Of a stretch of DNA of 64,000 nucleotides, positions 8,745 through 17,636 are shown piece after piece (position 1 is the stretch's first letter; every line of letters begins with the position of its first letter). Below the pieces are notes generated by a model, which was not told the origin of the DNA, searched no databases, and saw only the letters and a program-made list of their open reading frames with translations. The stretch is from the NCBI RefSeq assembly GCF_010731895.1, contig NZ_AP022596.1, positions 2,480,001 to 2,544,000 of the forward strand, written 5' to 3'. The position numbers and the translations under genes are program-made. Source of the stretch: Mycolicibacterium helvum (lineage in GTDB: Bacteria > Actinomycetota > Actinomycetes > Mycobacteriales > Mycobacteriaceae).

Positions 8745-9554
8745 TCAGAAGCCCTTGCGCGCCAACCAGTCCAGGGCGACGTCGGCGACCTCACGCCACC
8801 CGCTATCGATGGTCAGCGAGTGACCTTTACCGTCGAACTCGTGGAACTCGGTGTCCGATCCGCCTTTTTCGTACAGGCTGAACACCTCCTTGGTGACCTT
8901 CAGCGGAACGGTGTGGTCTTCGGTTCCCGACGTCAGCAGCAGCGGCCCCCGATCGACGAGGTGGGTATCCACCTTCGCCGGGGAGTCTTTGTGGAAGTTG
9001 GCCGTGGCGTCCTCGAACAGCGGGCGGCCCGGGCCGGGGATCGTCCACTTGTCGTGCAGCTCGTCGGACTCCTGCTCGGTCAGGGTGTTGCCGAAGGCGT
9101 AGCGGAACTGCTTGTCGTTCAGTGCCACCGTGCGGTGCTTGTTGGACGGGTTGCCGAGAACCGGGAACGCCGAACGCAGCTGGGCCCACGGCAACGCCTT
9201 CACGCCCTTGATGGGAGCGGGGTCGATCGCGACGGCGGCCGCGACGTGGCCGGCGACGAGCAGCTCCTGGGCGATCAGTCCACCGAAGGAGTGCCCGACG
9301 ACGACTGGCTTGATCTCGTGTTTGCCGCCGGCGTTGATGATCTCGGCATAGTGGTCGACGATCTCTGCGATGCCGATGTCGTTGAGCGCGTCGGCATTGT
9401 CGCGAGTGGCGGCGACGGTATCGGAATCTCCCGGCCAGCCCGGCGCCGAGACCGCGTAGCCGCGTTCGCTGAACAGATCCAGCCACGGTTGCCAGGCGCT
9501 CGAGTGGATCCACAGGCCGTGGATGAAGACAACGGGATTGGGCTTGGTGCTCAT
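8745..9554 (-). CDS. Alpha/beta hydrolase
   Basis: 269 residues. FIHGLW provides the oxyanion loop, VVGHSFGG is the nucleophile elbow (Ser), the segment containing GTEDHTVP holds the probable acid, and the C-terminal GKGHSLTID supplies the His. There is no signal peptide. A GAAAGGAAC ribosome site precedes the ATG. It stands between an upstream SDR gene (41-bp gap) and the MDR gene, all leftward, suggesting a small-molecule detoxification or catabolic cluster. It could be an esterase, lactonase or haloperoxidase-type enzyme. Confidence 0.9.
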   Translation of the reverse strand: MSTKPNPVVFIHGLWIHSSAWQPWLDLFSERGYAVSAPGWPGDSDTVAATRDNADALNDIGIAEIVDHYAEIINAGGKHEIKPVVVGHSFGGLIAQELLVAGHVAAAVAIDPAPIKGVKALPWAQLRSAFPVLGNPSNKHRTVALNDKQFRYAFGNTLTEQESDELHDKWTIPGPGRPLFEDATANFHKDSPAKVDTHLVDRGPLLLTSGTEDHTVPLKVTKEVFSLYEKGGSDTEFHEFDGKGHSLTIDSGWREVADVALDWLARKGF

Positions 9555-9595
9555 GGCGATCAGTTCCTTTCAGGGTTTACGGGCACAGGCACGAT

Positions 9596-10381
9596 CTACA
9601 GGGTGGTGACGTAGCCGCCGTCGATGCGGATGTCGGAGCCGGTGATGTTGGCGGAATGCTCACCCGCCAGGAAGAGGGCGAGGTCGGCGACTTCTTGGGC
9701 GGTGGTGAATCGGCCGGTCGCCGAGCCCGCGACCACGGAGTCGACCACCTGGTCGGCGGTGGCTCCGCTGGCGGCCGCGAACTGCGCGGCGATCCCGTCC
9801 TCGGCCAGCCACAACGGGGTGGCCACCGGGCCGGGACTGATCGTATTGACGCGGATCCCGTTGCGGCCGAATTCCTTCGACACGCTTTTGGCAAAGTTGG
9901 CTAGCGCCGCTTTGGTGGCGCTGTAGTCCACGATGTTCCATTCCGGCAGCGTCGCATTGACCGAGCCGATGAACACGATCGAGCCGCCGCCGCGGGCGAG
10001 CAGGTGCGGAATGGCTTCCCGGGTGGTCCGCACGGCGGACAGGAAGTTCAGCGCGACCGACGCCAGCCAGTCGTCGTCGGTGACCGACAGCAGGCCGTCG
10101 AAGCGCGGCGTGACAGATCCTGCGTTGTTGACCAGGATGTCGATGCCACCGCGTTCTGCGGCGGCGGCGATCAACGCCTTCGGTCCCTCGGCGGTCGAGA
10201 GATCAGCGGCGATGAAGGTGACTGAGCCGGCCGCTTCTAGGGCTTGTAGCTCATCGGTGTTGTGCCGTGCACCCGCGATCACGTGAGCGCCCGTGGCGGC
10301 CAGTGCCTGGCTGATCGCCAGACCGATACCCTTGCTTGCGCCGGTGACGACGGCGATTTTGTCGGTGAGGTTGGTATCCAC
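9596..10381 (-). CDS. Short-chain dehydrogenase/reductase (classical SDR)
   Basis: 261 residues with TGASKGIG for nucleotide binding near residue 14, NNAG near residue 88, and YSATKAAL carrying the catalytic Tyr and Lys. The C-terminal IRIDGGYV is typical of FabG-like SDRs. An NAD(P)H-dependent ketone or alcohol oxidoreductase; the substrate is unknown. It is the first gene of the leftward run toward the alpha/beta hydrolase, MDR and nitroreductase genes. Confidence 0.9.
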   Translation of the reverse strand: MDTNLTDKIAVVTGASKGIGLAISQALAATGAHVIAGARHNTDELQALEAAGSVTFIAADLSTAEGPKALIAAAAERGGIDILVNNAGSVTPRFDGLLSVTDDDWLASVALNFLSAVRTTREAIPHLLARGGGSIVFIGSVNATLPEWNIVDYSATKAALANFAKSVSKEFGRNGIRVNTISPGPVATPLWLAEDGIAAQFAAASGATADQVVDSVVAGSATGRFTTAQEVADLALFLAGEHSANITGSDIRIDGGYVTTL

Positions 10382-10555
10382 AGCGTGTACTTTGCCCCAC
10401 CACGCTGCTCGTCAGCGCTGCAATGTGAATACCACGTCGTGGCGGCCGGGATGGGCCTGCCCGTAGTGGGTATTGCGGTCCAAGAATCTTGTTGCGCGTA
10501 ACCGCGGCGGCCTTCGCGAATCGCGTTGTCTCTTCGAGAAATTCGAGGGGCTGGC

Positions 10556-11269
10556 TCAGACGGTATGGCTCGGTGGCTCGGGCGGGGCTGTCGCGATCGC
10601 GTTGACGGCGAACGCGGCGGCCTGATCGGCCATGCCGTTGCTCTTGTAGGCGCTGTGCGCGGATCGGTCCAGGCCGCCAGGGGAGCACACCGGGTCTCCG
10701 GGAGCGCACAATTCGAGGGTCTTGGGCTCGTACAGCGCTCCGATCGCGATCGGCGGGGCACCGTGATCGGCGAGGCCGACAACCCAGTCAGCCGGTGTCC
10801 CGAACAGCACGACGGCCGCGACGTGTGTCGCGATCGCGGGCGGCATCGGTCCACTGATACCAGCAGGAAGGACGAAGCCGGCCGGAACGGTCTCGGTGGT
10901 GGTGTAGCCGGCGACCGCGGCGCCCTGCGAATAGCCGCCGAGCACGATCTTGGTGTCGGGGCAGCTCGACGTCAGCGACTCGATCTCATTGCTCGCATCG
11001 GCGACACCCGCGCCCGCTTGCGCAAAGTCCAGTGAGGCCGGGTAGTTGACCGGATAGACACCGATGGTGTCTTTGCCCTTCAGCCGGGCGGTCAGCGCGT
11101 CGACGAAGGCCTGGCCGGTGGCGCCGACTCCGGGTGCCTCGAAGGTTCCGCGGGCGAAGACGACCTCGACATCTGGGCATGAGTTATCCGCGGCGGCAAC
11201 GGCCGTGGCTTGCGGGCCCATGAGGGCCGCGACCGAAATTCCTGCGGCGGCCAGACTGCTGAGCTTCAT
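10556..11269 (-). CDS. Secreted cutinase family esterase
   Basis: 237 residues from the ATG at 11269, which has GGGAGG eight bases upstream; a longer frame starting at 11299 lacks such a site. A signal peptide covers residues 1-26. The mature protein begins with NSCPDVEVVFARGTFE, the cutinase opening; GGYSQG holds the nucleophile Ser114, CAPGDPVC the acid and HSAY the histidine, with paired cysteines. It resembles the Culp (cutinase-like) proteins of mycobacteria, which hydrolyse esters or phospholipids outside the cell. No clear operon partner. Confidence 0.93.
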   Translation of the reverse strand: MKLSSLAAAGISVAALMGPQATAVAAADNSCPDVEVVFARGTFEAPGVGATGQAFVDALTARLKGKDTIGVYPVNYPASLDFAQAGAGVADASNEIESLTSSCPDTKIVLGGYSQGAAVAGYTTTETVPAGFVLPAGISGPMPPAIATHVAAVVLFGTPADWVVGLADHGAPPIAIGALYEPKTLELCAPGDPVCSPGGLDRSAHSAYKSNGMADQAAAFAVNAIATAPPEPPSHTV

Positions 11270-11381
11270 GATCGTTCCTCCCGAGGCGGTGTCCTGCACT
11301 GTTGCCCCAAGAGTCCCGCGGCCGCGGTGGCCGGCACATCGCCGCTGGCCGCCAATCGGTGTACCGGCTAGCGGTAAGAGA

Positions 11382-12104
11382 TCAGATGAACTGCTGTCCG
11401 CCGTCGATGTCGTAAGTGGCGCCGGTGAGCGCGCCGTTGACCATCAGGTGCACCGCCAGCGCGGCGACATCCTGCGGGCCGACCACGCGGCCGATGGGAA
11501 GCGTGTTGCGCAACTCGTCGCGGCGGTGGTCGAGCTGGTCGCCGAGCAGCGCGGCCGATAGCGGGGTGTCGACGAAACCTGCCGCGATGAGGTTGACGCG
11601 GATCGGCGCGAGTTCGAGCGCCAGAGCCGCGGTGAACGGCGGCAGGGTCGCCGTGGCGGCCGAGACGATGCCCAGCCGGTGGTCGATCCGGCGGCCGCCG
11701 GTTCCGCCCATCAGCACCAATGAACCATCTGGTCGCATCTTGGTTCTCGCGCTGCGCGCCACCTCAAGGTCGAGGACGACGTGGGAGCTGAGCGCGTCGC
11801 GGATATCGTCGGCAGTCATCTCGAGCATGGGCCGATAGCTGGGTCCCCCAGCGGTGACCAGCACGTGGTCGACTGGACCGGGCAGATCGTCGAAAAACTC
11901 TCCTAGGGCGCGGAAGTCGTTCGCGTCGAATGCCGCGGTGCGTTGGGCACCGACGTCGTTCGCCGCGGCCCGCAAGCGCTCGGGATTGCGTCCGGTCAGG
12001 ATGACCTCGGCCCCTTCGGCGCGGGCCCGACGGGCCGTCTCCAATCCGATGCCGGCGCTGCCACCGATCAGGACGACAGTCTGGCCGGCGAGTTCTTCGA
12101 TCAT
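11382..12104 (-). CDS. SDR-fold protein lacking the YxxxK catalytic pair
   Basis: 240 residues. The nucleotide loop GGSAGIG is intact and the C-terminus ends in YDIDGGQQF as in FabG-like SDRs. At the active site, however, the segment reads GIVSAATATLPPF: valine and threonine occupy the positions of the usual catalytic Tyr and Lys. Atypical SDRs of this kind occur in actinobacteria and may bind nucleotide without the standard chemistry. It is isolated between the cutinase gene and a small gene, both on the same strand. Confidence 0.85.
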   Translation of the reverse strand: MIEELAGQTVVLIGGSAGIGLETARRARAEGAEVILTGRNPERLRAAANDVGAQRTAAFDANDFRALGEFFDDLPGPVDHVLVTAGGPSYRPMLEMTADDIRDALSSHVVLDLEVARSARTKMRPDGSLVLMGGTGGRRIDHRLGIVSAATATLPPFTAALALELAPIRVNLIAAGFVDTPLSAALLGDQLDHRRDELRNTLPIGRVVGPQDVAALAVHLMVNGALTGATYDIDGGQQFI

Positions 12105-12220
12105 CGCCTCAGCGTCCGCCGAGCGTGGCGGTTGTCGGTGGATTTTGACGAAATCTCACCGGGAACTCGCACGCTCGGCAGCCTGCCCCGCGTGGGCCGG
12201 GGCGGCACCGCACACCCGCC

Positions 12221-12505
12221 TTAGGTCAGCCAGCGATCGACGAGATCGGCCCAGCGCCGTGAGATGGCCTTGTCCATCTCGTCGCGCCGGCGGCGGGTAG
12301 TGACGTCCTCGGGCTCGATCTCGCCGATCGTCATACGCGCGACCTCGTCGACCTGCTCGCGTTCCAGCCCGAAGGTGAGCAGAACGTCGAGATCGGTATC
12401 GGTGTCAAGCTCATCGGGCAGCGTCGAGCGAGCGAGCAGAACGGCGGGGTTCTCCTCACCGGCCTCCAGGAGCATGGCGACCAGGCTGGCCTTGGCGATC
12501 TTCAC
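12221..12505 (-). CDS. Small conserved-looking protein of unknown function
   Basis: 94 residues, starting at GTG 9 bp after the stop of the upstream amidohydrolase gene, so it is probably the last gene of that operon. It is acidic and helical, with an Arg-rich segment near TTRRRRDEMDKA. It has no membrane segment, signal peptide or recognisable motif. Its position in an amidohydrolase-FadE operon suggests an accessory role, which is inference only. Confidence 0.6.
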   Translation of the reverse strand: MKIAKASLVAMLLEAGEENPAVLLARSTLPDELDTDTDLDVLLTFGLEREQVDEVARMTIGEIEPEDVTTRRRRDEMDKAISRRWADLVDRWLT

Positions 12506-12514
12506 GTAGCGGAG

Positions 12515-13708
12515 TTAGACCGGTCGTCGAACCGACAACTCAATGCCGTTGTCCCGCATCACCTTGCGGCACTGCTCGGGTGTGTAGTCGAAGTTCTCCA
12601 GGTCCTTGATATAGGACGCGGGTTCGGCCAGGCCTTCGACGTGTGGGTAGTCCGACCCCATCAGGATGTGGTCGTCACCCATCAGCTTCAGCAGGCTGGC
12701 GAGTTCGTCCTCGTAGAATGGGGACACCCAGACGTGGCGCCGGAAGGTCTCGCGAGGGTCTTCCTGATAGATGAACGGGATCTGGCCCCAGGACTTCGTC
12801 AGTTTCTCGAACAGGTGGAACACCCACGTCGAACCACTCTCGATACAGGCCATCCGCAGGTTGGGGAAGCGCAGGAACAGACCGTTGTGAAGATGATTGG
12901 CGAAGGTGTCCTGGATCGCGTCTCCGCTGAACAAGCTCCGGAAGCCCAGTAGCGCGTTGAACGACATCATGTAGTCCGACTCGCCCCAGGCCGGCATGAA
13001 CTTCGAGTAGTACGTCTCACCCGAGTGGTAGCACACCGTGATGCCGGAATCATTGGCAAGCTGCCAGAACTCGTCGAACAGCGGATCGCCTGGTGGCCGC
13101 ATGCCGACCTCGGTGGTGATCGGCCCGGGGATCATCACGATGAAGCGGGCGTCGTGCTCCAGCGCCCACTCGAGTTCACGCACCGCGTTGTCGGGACGGC
13201 ACATCGTGATGTAGGGGGCGGTGTAAATCCGCTCCTGGTAGGCGAATCCCCAGTCGTCGTCCAGCCAGCGGTTGAACGCCTTGAATGTCTCCACGGTCGC
13301 GTCGAAGTCGGGTAGCAGCGCCTGCTCCATCCCGACCCCCAGGGTCGGCAGCATGATGCAGCCGGCCATGCCCTGCTCGTCCATGGCCGCCAGGCGTGCG
13401 TCGCGGTCCCGGTATTCGGGCCGGATCGGCTCCAGCTCACCGAAGAGCGAATTCAGGTCAGCGCCATGGGGATTGCGGCCACGAAAGTACTCATCGAGAG
13501 CGCCGGGCTTGCCCACCGGGTCGAAGGTCGGGTTCGGGATGAAGCGATTCACCCTGCCGCCGACCAGCAACCGCTGCCGGCCGTCGAGTTGGGCCCATTG
13601 GACGCCGCGCTTCTTGAACTTCGGTTCCATGTAGCGGGTGAAGGCGTCCTCGGCCTCGTAGTAGTGGTTGTCACAGTCGAAGAACTTGAACGGGAGTGCA
13701 GTGGTCAT
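12515..13708 (-). CDS. Amidohydrolase 2 family metal-dependent hydrolase
   Basis: 397 residues with a TIM-barrel layout. The N-terminal FDCDNHYYE supplies the first metal-binding segment, a central VCYHSGETYY a histidine, and MGSDYPHVEG the conserved catalytic Asp. Related enzymes act as decarboxylases or C-C hydrolases in aromatic and terpenoid or steroid breakdown. It follows the fused FadE gene by 18 bp on the same strand. The pairing with a second, degenerate amidohydrolase two genes upstream suggests a dedicated catabolic pathway; the substrate is unknown. Confidence 0.9.
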   Translation of the reverse strand: MTTALPFKFFDCDNHYYEAEDAFTRYMEPKFKKRGVQWAQLDGRQRLLVGGRVNRFIPNPTFDPVGKPGALDEYFRGRNPHGADLNSLFGELEPIRPEYRDRDARLAAMDEQGMAGCIMLPTLGVGMEQALLPDFDATVETFKAFNRWLDDDWGFAYQERIYTAPYITMCRPDNAVRELEWALEHDARFIVMIPGPITTEVGMRPPGDPLFDEFWQLANDSGITVCYHSGETYYSKFMPAWGESDYMMSFNALLGFRSLFSGDAIQDTFANHLHNGLFLRFPNLRMACIESGSTWVFHLFEKLTKSWGQIPFIYQEDPRETFRRHVWVSPFYEDELASLLKLMGDDHILMGSDYPHVEGLAEPASYIKDLENFDYTPEQCRKVMRDNGIELSVRRPV

Positions 13709-13726
13709 TGCGCGGCGTCCTTCCTG

Positions 13727-15952
13727 CTATTTCCGCGGCAGGCCAAGAATCATCGAGGCGATGATGGTCAGCTGAATCTCTGCCGTGCCGCCGCCGATGA
13801 GCTCGGACGGCATGTCGAAGTAGGGCTTGATCACCGCGGGATCCGAATTTTCCAGCATCCCAAGACGTCCGGTGAGGCCCAGTGTCGCCGTCGATGCGCG
13901 TCGCAGCAGTAACACCATTGCGTACTTGGCGATGCTGGACGTCGGGCCGGGGCCCTGACCCTGAACCAGCCGCAGGGTCTCGCGCAGCACCATCGCCTTG
14001 ATGGCGGTGGTGTACGCCTCGATCCCGCCGAGTGCCTGCAAGGTGGCGTCGTGATCGGGTCCGTCGATCTCGGCCATCCGCCGAAGTGCCTGCGAGCGAT
14101 CGATGTTGACGTAGTTGCCGATCGCGGTGCGTTCGACGGCCATCGTCGCCACCGCCAGCTCCCAGCCTCGGCCGGGTTCACCGACCAGCATGTCGTCGGG
14201 GACGAAGACGTCGGTGAGGAACACCTCGTTGAAATGGGCCTCGCCGCTGGCCTGCTTGATCGGGCTGATCTCGATGCCGGGTGAGGTCATGTCGACCAGG
14301 AAGTAGCTGATGCCAAGGTGTTTCGGCGACTCGGGGTCGGTGCGCGCCAGCATGGCCCCGAACTGGGCGACGTGGGCCGACGAGGTCCAGATCTTGTGAC
14401 CGTTCACCAACCAGCCGCCGTCGACCTTCTGCGCCCGCGTTACCAGCGAGGCCAGGTCCGAGCCGGCGCCCGGTTCGCTGAACAGCTGACACCAACGCTG
14501 GGTGCCGCGCATGATCGGTTCGGCGAATCGTTCGCGCTGTGCGTCGGTGCCACTGTTGAGAATTGTCGGCAGGATCCACTCGGCGATGCCCAGCGAGGGG
14601 CGGACGAGGCCGGCACGCTTGTCGAACTCTTCGGTGATGATTACCTGCTGGACCGGGGTCGCGTCGATGCCCCAGGGCGCAGCCAGGTGCGGTGCGACCA
14701 GGCCAGCCTGAGCCAGCAGGTCACGTTGCGAGCCGAACGCCAGTCCAGGCGCTCGAACGTCGTCGGTCGGGGTCTCGTTCTGCAGCGCCGCAGCTTCATC
14801 GAGCGTCTTCGCGAGATTCGCCCGGAACTCCGATTCGACGTCACCGAGATTGATGGCGGTGGAACGCTTCAGCGAGCGGGCCAACTCGCCGGCTTCCCGG
14901 CCCCACCGCGTCACCGACCCCAGTGATGCCGCCAGGCTGGTGGCCCGCCGCCAGTACAGGTGGGTGTCGTGTTCCCAGGTGTAGCCGATCGCGCCGAACA
15001 TGAGCAGCGCATCGAGCATCAGGTCGGGACCGGCGCACACAGCCATCAGGGCGGCCGACGCCGCGGCCAGTCGGTGCTGTTCGATGCTTTCGTCGACGGC
15101 GCGCACCGCATCCCAGGCCGATGCGGAGGCGAGTTCGGCGTTGACCAGAAGGATGGCGGCCTTGTGCTGCAACGCCTGGAACGATCCGACCGGCTTGCCG
15201 AACTGTTCGCGGGTGCGGATGTAGTTCACCGCGGTCTCGACGCCCTTGCGGACCGTACCGGCCGACGCGCATGCCGTCAGCGCGGCGACCACGCAGCGGG
15301 CCCGTTCGGTGTCGATCCCGGTCACCGCCGCATCCGCTGGATGGTTATCCAGCGTGAGTACGCCGATATCGGTGCTCAAGTCGGTGCCGCGCTGTTGCTC
15401 GACGACGATGGCCGCGGAACCGACCGTGAGAGCGAACCACAGATCTGTGCCGTCCTCACCGCGGGCGGCCAGCAAAACACGTTGTGCCGCAACCAGACCC
15501 AGGGTGATGTCGATCGAACCACTCAGGCGCCACCCAGCGCCATCGCGCACCGCCTGGACGTGCGAGTCCTCCGGTAGCACCACCGCCGCCGGTGCTCCAC
15601 CGGCGAGGTCGGCCACCAGCGCCGCGGCCGAGTCGTCGGCGAGGGATGCGACGGCACTGGCGGTCGCAGTGCTCAGCAGCGGGCCGGGCAGCAGCGCCGC
15701 CGCGGCCGCCTCGATGACGCACGCCATATCGGCCAGCGTGCCGCCCTGACCACCGGCTGCCTCGGGAAGGTGTACCGCGTGGAATCCGTTGGCGGTGAAC
15801 TCCTCCCACCAGGTGGGTAATTCACCGGCCGCGATCGAATCAAGGGCGGCCCGGGTCTTGTCGATCGGGGCGTGCCGGGCCGCGAACTGACTGACAGCCT
15901 CGGCCAGCTGCTCCTGCTCGATCGTGATTGCCGTGCCGATTGGTAGAGTCAT
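13727..15952 (-). CDS. Double-domain acyl-CoA dehydrogenase (FadE6/FadE22-like)
   Basis: 741 residues, about twice the usual 380, made of two acyl-CoA dehydrogenase modules in tandem. The first (about 1-360) has YIRTREQFGKPVGSFQALQHK and IGYTWEHDTHLYWRRA; the second (about 380-741) has CQLFSEPGAGSDLASL, GHKIWTSSAH and the C-terminal GGGTAEIQ. M. tuberculosis has similar fused FadE proteins of about 720-730 residues. Such fusions internalise the alpha-beta heterodimer seen in steroid side-chain FadE pairs. It lies 6 bp after an amidohydrolase gene and before another, so it probably oxidises an unusual CoA ester in that pathway. Confidence 0.92.
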   Translation of the reverse strand: MTLPIGTAITIEQEQLAEAVSQFAARHAPIDKTRAALDSIAAGELPTWWEEFTANGFHAVHLPEAAGGQGGTLADMACVIEAAAAALLPGPLLSTATASAVASLADDSAAALVADLAGGAPAAVVLPEDSHVQAVRDGAGWRLSGSIDITLGLVAAQRVLLAARGEDGTDLWFALTVGSAAIVVEQQRGTDLSTDIGVLTLDNHPADAAVTGIDTERARCVVAALTACASAGTVRKGVETAVNYIRTREQFGKPVGSFQALQHKAAILLVNAELASASAWDAVRAVDESIEQHRLAAASAALMAVCAGPDLMLDALLMFGAIGYTWEHDTHLYWRRATSLAASLGSVTRWGREAGELARSLKRSTAINLGDVESEFRANLAKTLDEAAALQNETPTDDVRAPGLAFGSQRDLLAQAGLVAPHLAAPWGIDATPVQQVIITEEFDKRAGLVRPSLGIAEWILPTILNSGTDAQRERFAEPIMRGTQRWCQLFSEPGAGSDLASLVTRAQKVDGGWLVNGHKIWTSSAHVAQFGAMLARTDPESPKHLGISYFLVDMTSPGIEISPIKQASGEAHFNEVFLTDVFVPDDMLVGEPGRGWELAVATMAVERTAIGNYVNIDRSQALRRMAEIDGPDHDATLQALGGIEAYTTAIKAMVLRETLRLVQGQGPGPTSSIAKYAMVLLLRRASTATLGLTGRLGMLENSDPAVIKPYFDMPSELIGGGTAEIQLTIIASMILGLPRK

Positions 15953-15958
15953 GGGTCC

Positions 15959-16828
15959 TTAACTGTCCAGTCCTAGAATCCGGGCCGCGTTGCCGTACAG
16001 GAACTTCGGCCACACCTCGTCCTTGAACGGCACGTTGGGCATGTCACTGAAGATGCGTTCCAGCGATAGCCCCATCGGGAAGTACCCGGCGTAGATGATC
16101 TTGTCGGCTCCGCGCGAGTTCGCGTAGTCGATGATCTCCTTCGGGTAGTACTTCGGCGCGAATGCCGACGTCGAGTAGTACAGGTTGGGCCACTTGAGCA
16201 TCAGTTTGACGGCCAGATCCTGCCAGGGCTCGCAGCCATGCCGGGTGACGAAGACCAGGTCGGGGAAGTCGAACATGACGATGTCGATCCGCGAAACCTC
16301 CTGCGGCGCCATCGGAATGCGCGGTCCGGGGACGCCGGCACAGCAGAAGATCGGGATGCCGAGTTCGACGCAGGTGGCGTACACCGGGTACATCTTCGGG
16401 TCATCGATGGGCACTTGTGGGAACGTGCCCGACGGGAAGCATGACACCGCGCGGATACCGTAGGTCTCGTACTCGCGGCGGATATTGGTGACAGTGCCCA
16501 TGACGTCGTTCGGGTCGGCGACATTGCCCGACGCGATGAAGCGGTCGGGAAACATCTTGAGCGCCAGCTCCGCCGCGGAGCCCTCGCTCACCCCGATCAT
16601 CGACTTCTCAATGCCGAACCGGTCCATCTGCTGCAAGAGCAGCGAAACGGGGTCGTCAGTGGGCAGGCCCTTGGGGACGTCCTTGAACATGTACTCGACC
16701 GGGAAATCGAAGTCCTCTTTGGACTCGCGGTCCTTGGTCTGTTTGCGGATGAAGTCGTACTGAGCGGTTCCCTCGTGCGGAAATCCGATCATCGTGTCGA
16801 TTACCGGCAGACCGACAGGTCCGGGCAT
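15959..16828 (-). CDS. Amidohydrolase-fold protein with degenerate metal site
   Basis: 289 residues, recognisably amidohydrolase 2 by its barrel segments (FVTRHGCEPWQDLAVKL, YGNAARILGL at the end). The normal N-terminal HxH is replaced by DTMIGF, and the usual C-terminal GSDxP Asp by IYAGYFPMG, so metal binding and hydrolysis are doubtful. It is the first gene of the leftward operon with fadE and an intact amidohydrolase and may be a non-catalytic partner or use other chemistry. Two related operator-like repeats lie just upstream, next to the divergent TetR gene. Confidence 0.85.
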   Translation of the reverse strand: MPGPVGLPVIDTMIGFPHEGTAQYDFIRKQTKDRESKEDFDFPVEYMFKDVPKGLPTDDPVSLLLQQMDRFGIEKSMIGVSEGSAAELALKMFPDRFIASGNVADPNDVMGTVTNIRREYETYGIRAVSCFPSGTFPQVPIDDPKMYPVYATCVELGIPIFCCAGVPGPRIPMAPQEVSRIDIVMFDFPDLVFVTRHGCEPWQDLAVKLMLKWPNLYYSTSAFAPKYYPKEIIDYANSRGADKIIYAGYFPMGLSLERIFSDMPNVPFKDEVWPKFLYGNAARILGLDS

Positions 16829-16873
16829 CGTGTCCTCCCATCACCGCGACGGACACCGCCGCGCACTCCATAG

Positions 16874-16888
16874 TGAAACACGGTTCTA
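16874..16888. promoter_or_regulatory. Operator-like repeat 1 (TGAAACACGGTTCTA)
   Basis: Imperfect inverted repeat with half-sites like T-NN-AAC and GTT-NN-A separated by three bases, lying between the divergent amidohydrolase and TetR genes. It resembles the KstR consensus except for a spacer one base longer. A second copy starts 29 bp away and both are followed by C-TTGATGT or C-CTGGTGT, so they are direct repeats. Confidence 0.45.
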
Positions 16889-16902
16889 CTTGATGTCAAG
16901 AT

Positions 16903-16917
16903 TCGAATACCGTTCTA
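16903..16917. promoter_or_regulatory. Operator-like repeat 2 (TCGAATACCGTTCTA)
   Basis: Second copy of the motif at 16874-16888, in the same orientation, 29 bp apart. The spacing of nearly three helical turns puts both sites on a similar face of the DNA, as expected for cooperative binding of the adjacent TetR regulator. Confidence 0.42.
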
Positions 16918-17016
16918 CCTGGTGTAACCCACTGGGCTTGAGGCATGATGTCGTAGCATCGCAGAAGGCTGTTCTCAGATCGGAGGTGCACCGTCAACAC
17001 GCAAGTCCCCGATTTG

Positions 17017-17625
17017 GTGACGCCGGCCGGCCGCGTCTTCTCGTTGTCGGACATGACCAGCGGCCAGCTGGCGCGCCGAGCCAAGATCATCGAAGAAGTG
17101 ATCGGCTTGATTGCCGAGGTCGGCGCCGATGCGGTCCAGATGCGCGACGTGGCGCAGCGCTCGGAAGTGGCGCTGGCCACGCTCTACCGCTACTTCAGTT
17201 CGAAGGAGAATCTGCTTGCCGCCGCGCTGCAGGACTGGCAGAAGCGGCTCACCCGGCGGATCCTGACCGCCGGTGGCGCAGGAGACACTGACCCGCTCCC
17301 CGGGGTTCTGGACTACCTGCGGCGCGCCCAGCGTGCCTTCAACCGCAACCCCGAGATGACAGCGCTGATGCTGCAGATGATGCGGTCCACCGATCCCGAG
17401 GTGAAGTCGGCGATCGACGAGATGGAGCGCACCAACGTCGAGCTGTTCAATCGCCTGCTGGTCGGCGTTGCGCCCGAACTCGTCCCCAAGGTGAGCTTCG
17501 GTCTCAACGCCGCGCTGAGTGCGGCACTCGCCGGATTCCGCGCGCGGCGGCTGACGTTGGACGAATCGCTGGACCACGTCGAGTGGGTGGCCCGTGTCCT
17601 GCTGGCGGAGGCACGCCCCGACTAG
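17017..17625 (+). CDS. TetR family regulator, KstR-like
   Basis: 202 residues from GTG at 17017 (TTG at 17014 is the alternative). The DNA-binding region ADAVQMRDVAQRSEVALATL followed by YRYFSSKENL closely resembles KstR, the cholesterol-catabolism repressor, and the C-terminal domain shares the pattern RAFNRNPEMTALM. It is divergent from the amidohydrolase-FadE operon, with two operator-like repeats between them, so it probably controls that operon and itself; a CoA thioester is the likely ligand by family analogy. A TenA-like gene follows after 11 bp. Confidence 0.88.
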   Translation: MTPAGRVFSLSDMTSGQLARRAKIIEEVIGLIAEVGADAVQMRDVAQRSEVALATLYRYFSSKENLLAAALQDWQKRLTRRILTAGGAGDTDPLPGVLDYLRRAQRAFNRNPEMTALMLQMMRSTDPEVKSAIDEMERTNVELFNRLLVGVAPELVPKVSFGLNAALSAALAGFRARRLTLDESLDHVEWVARVLLAEARPD

Positions 17626-17636
17626 GCTCGGCGGAC

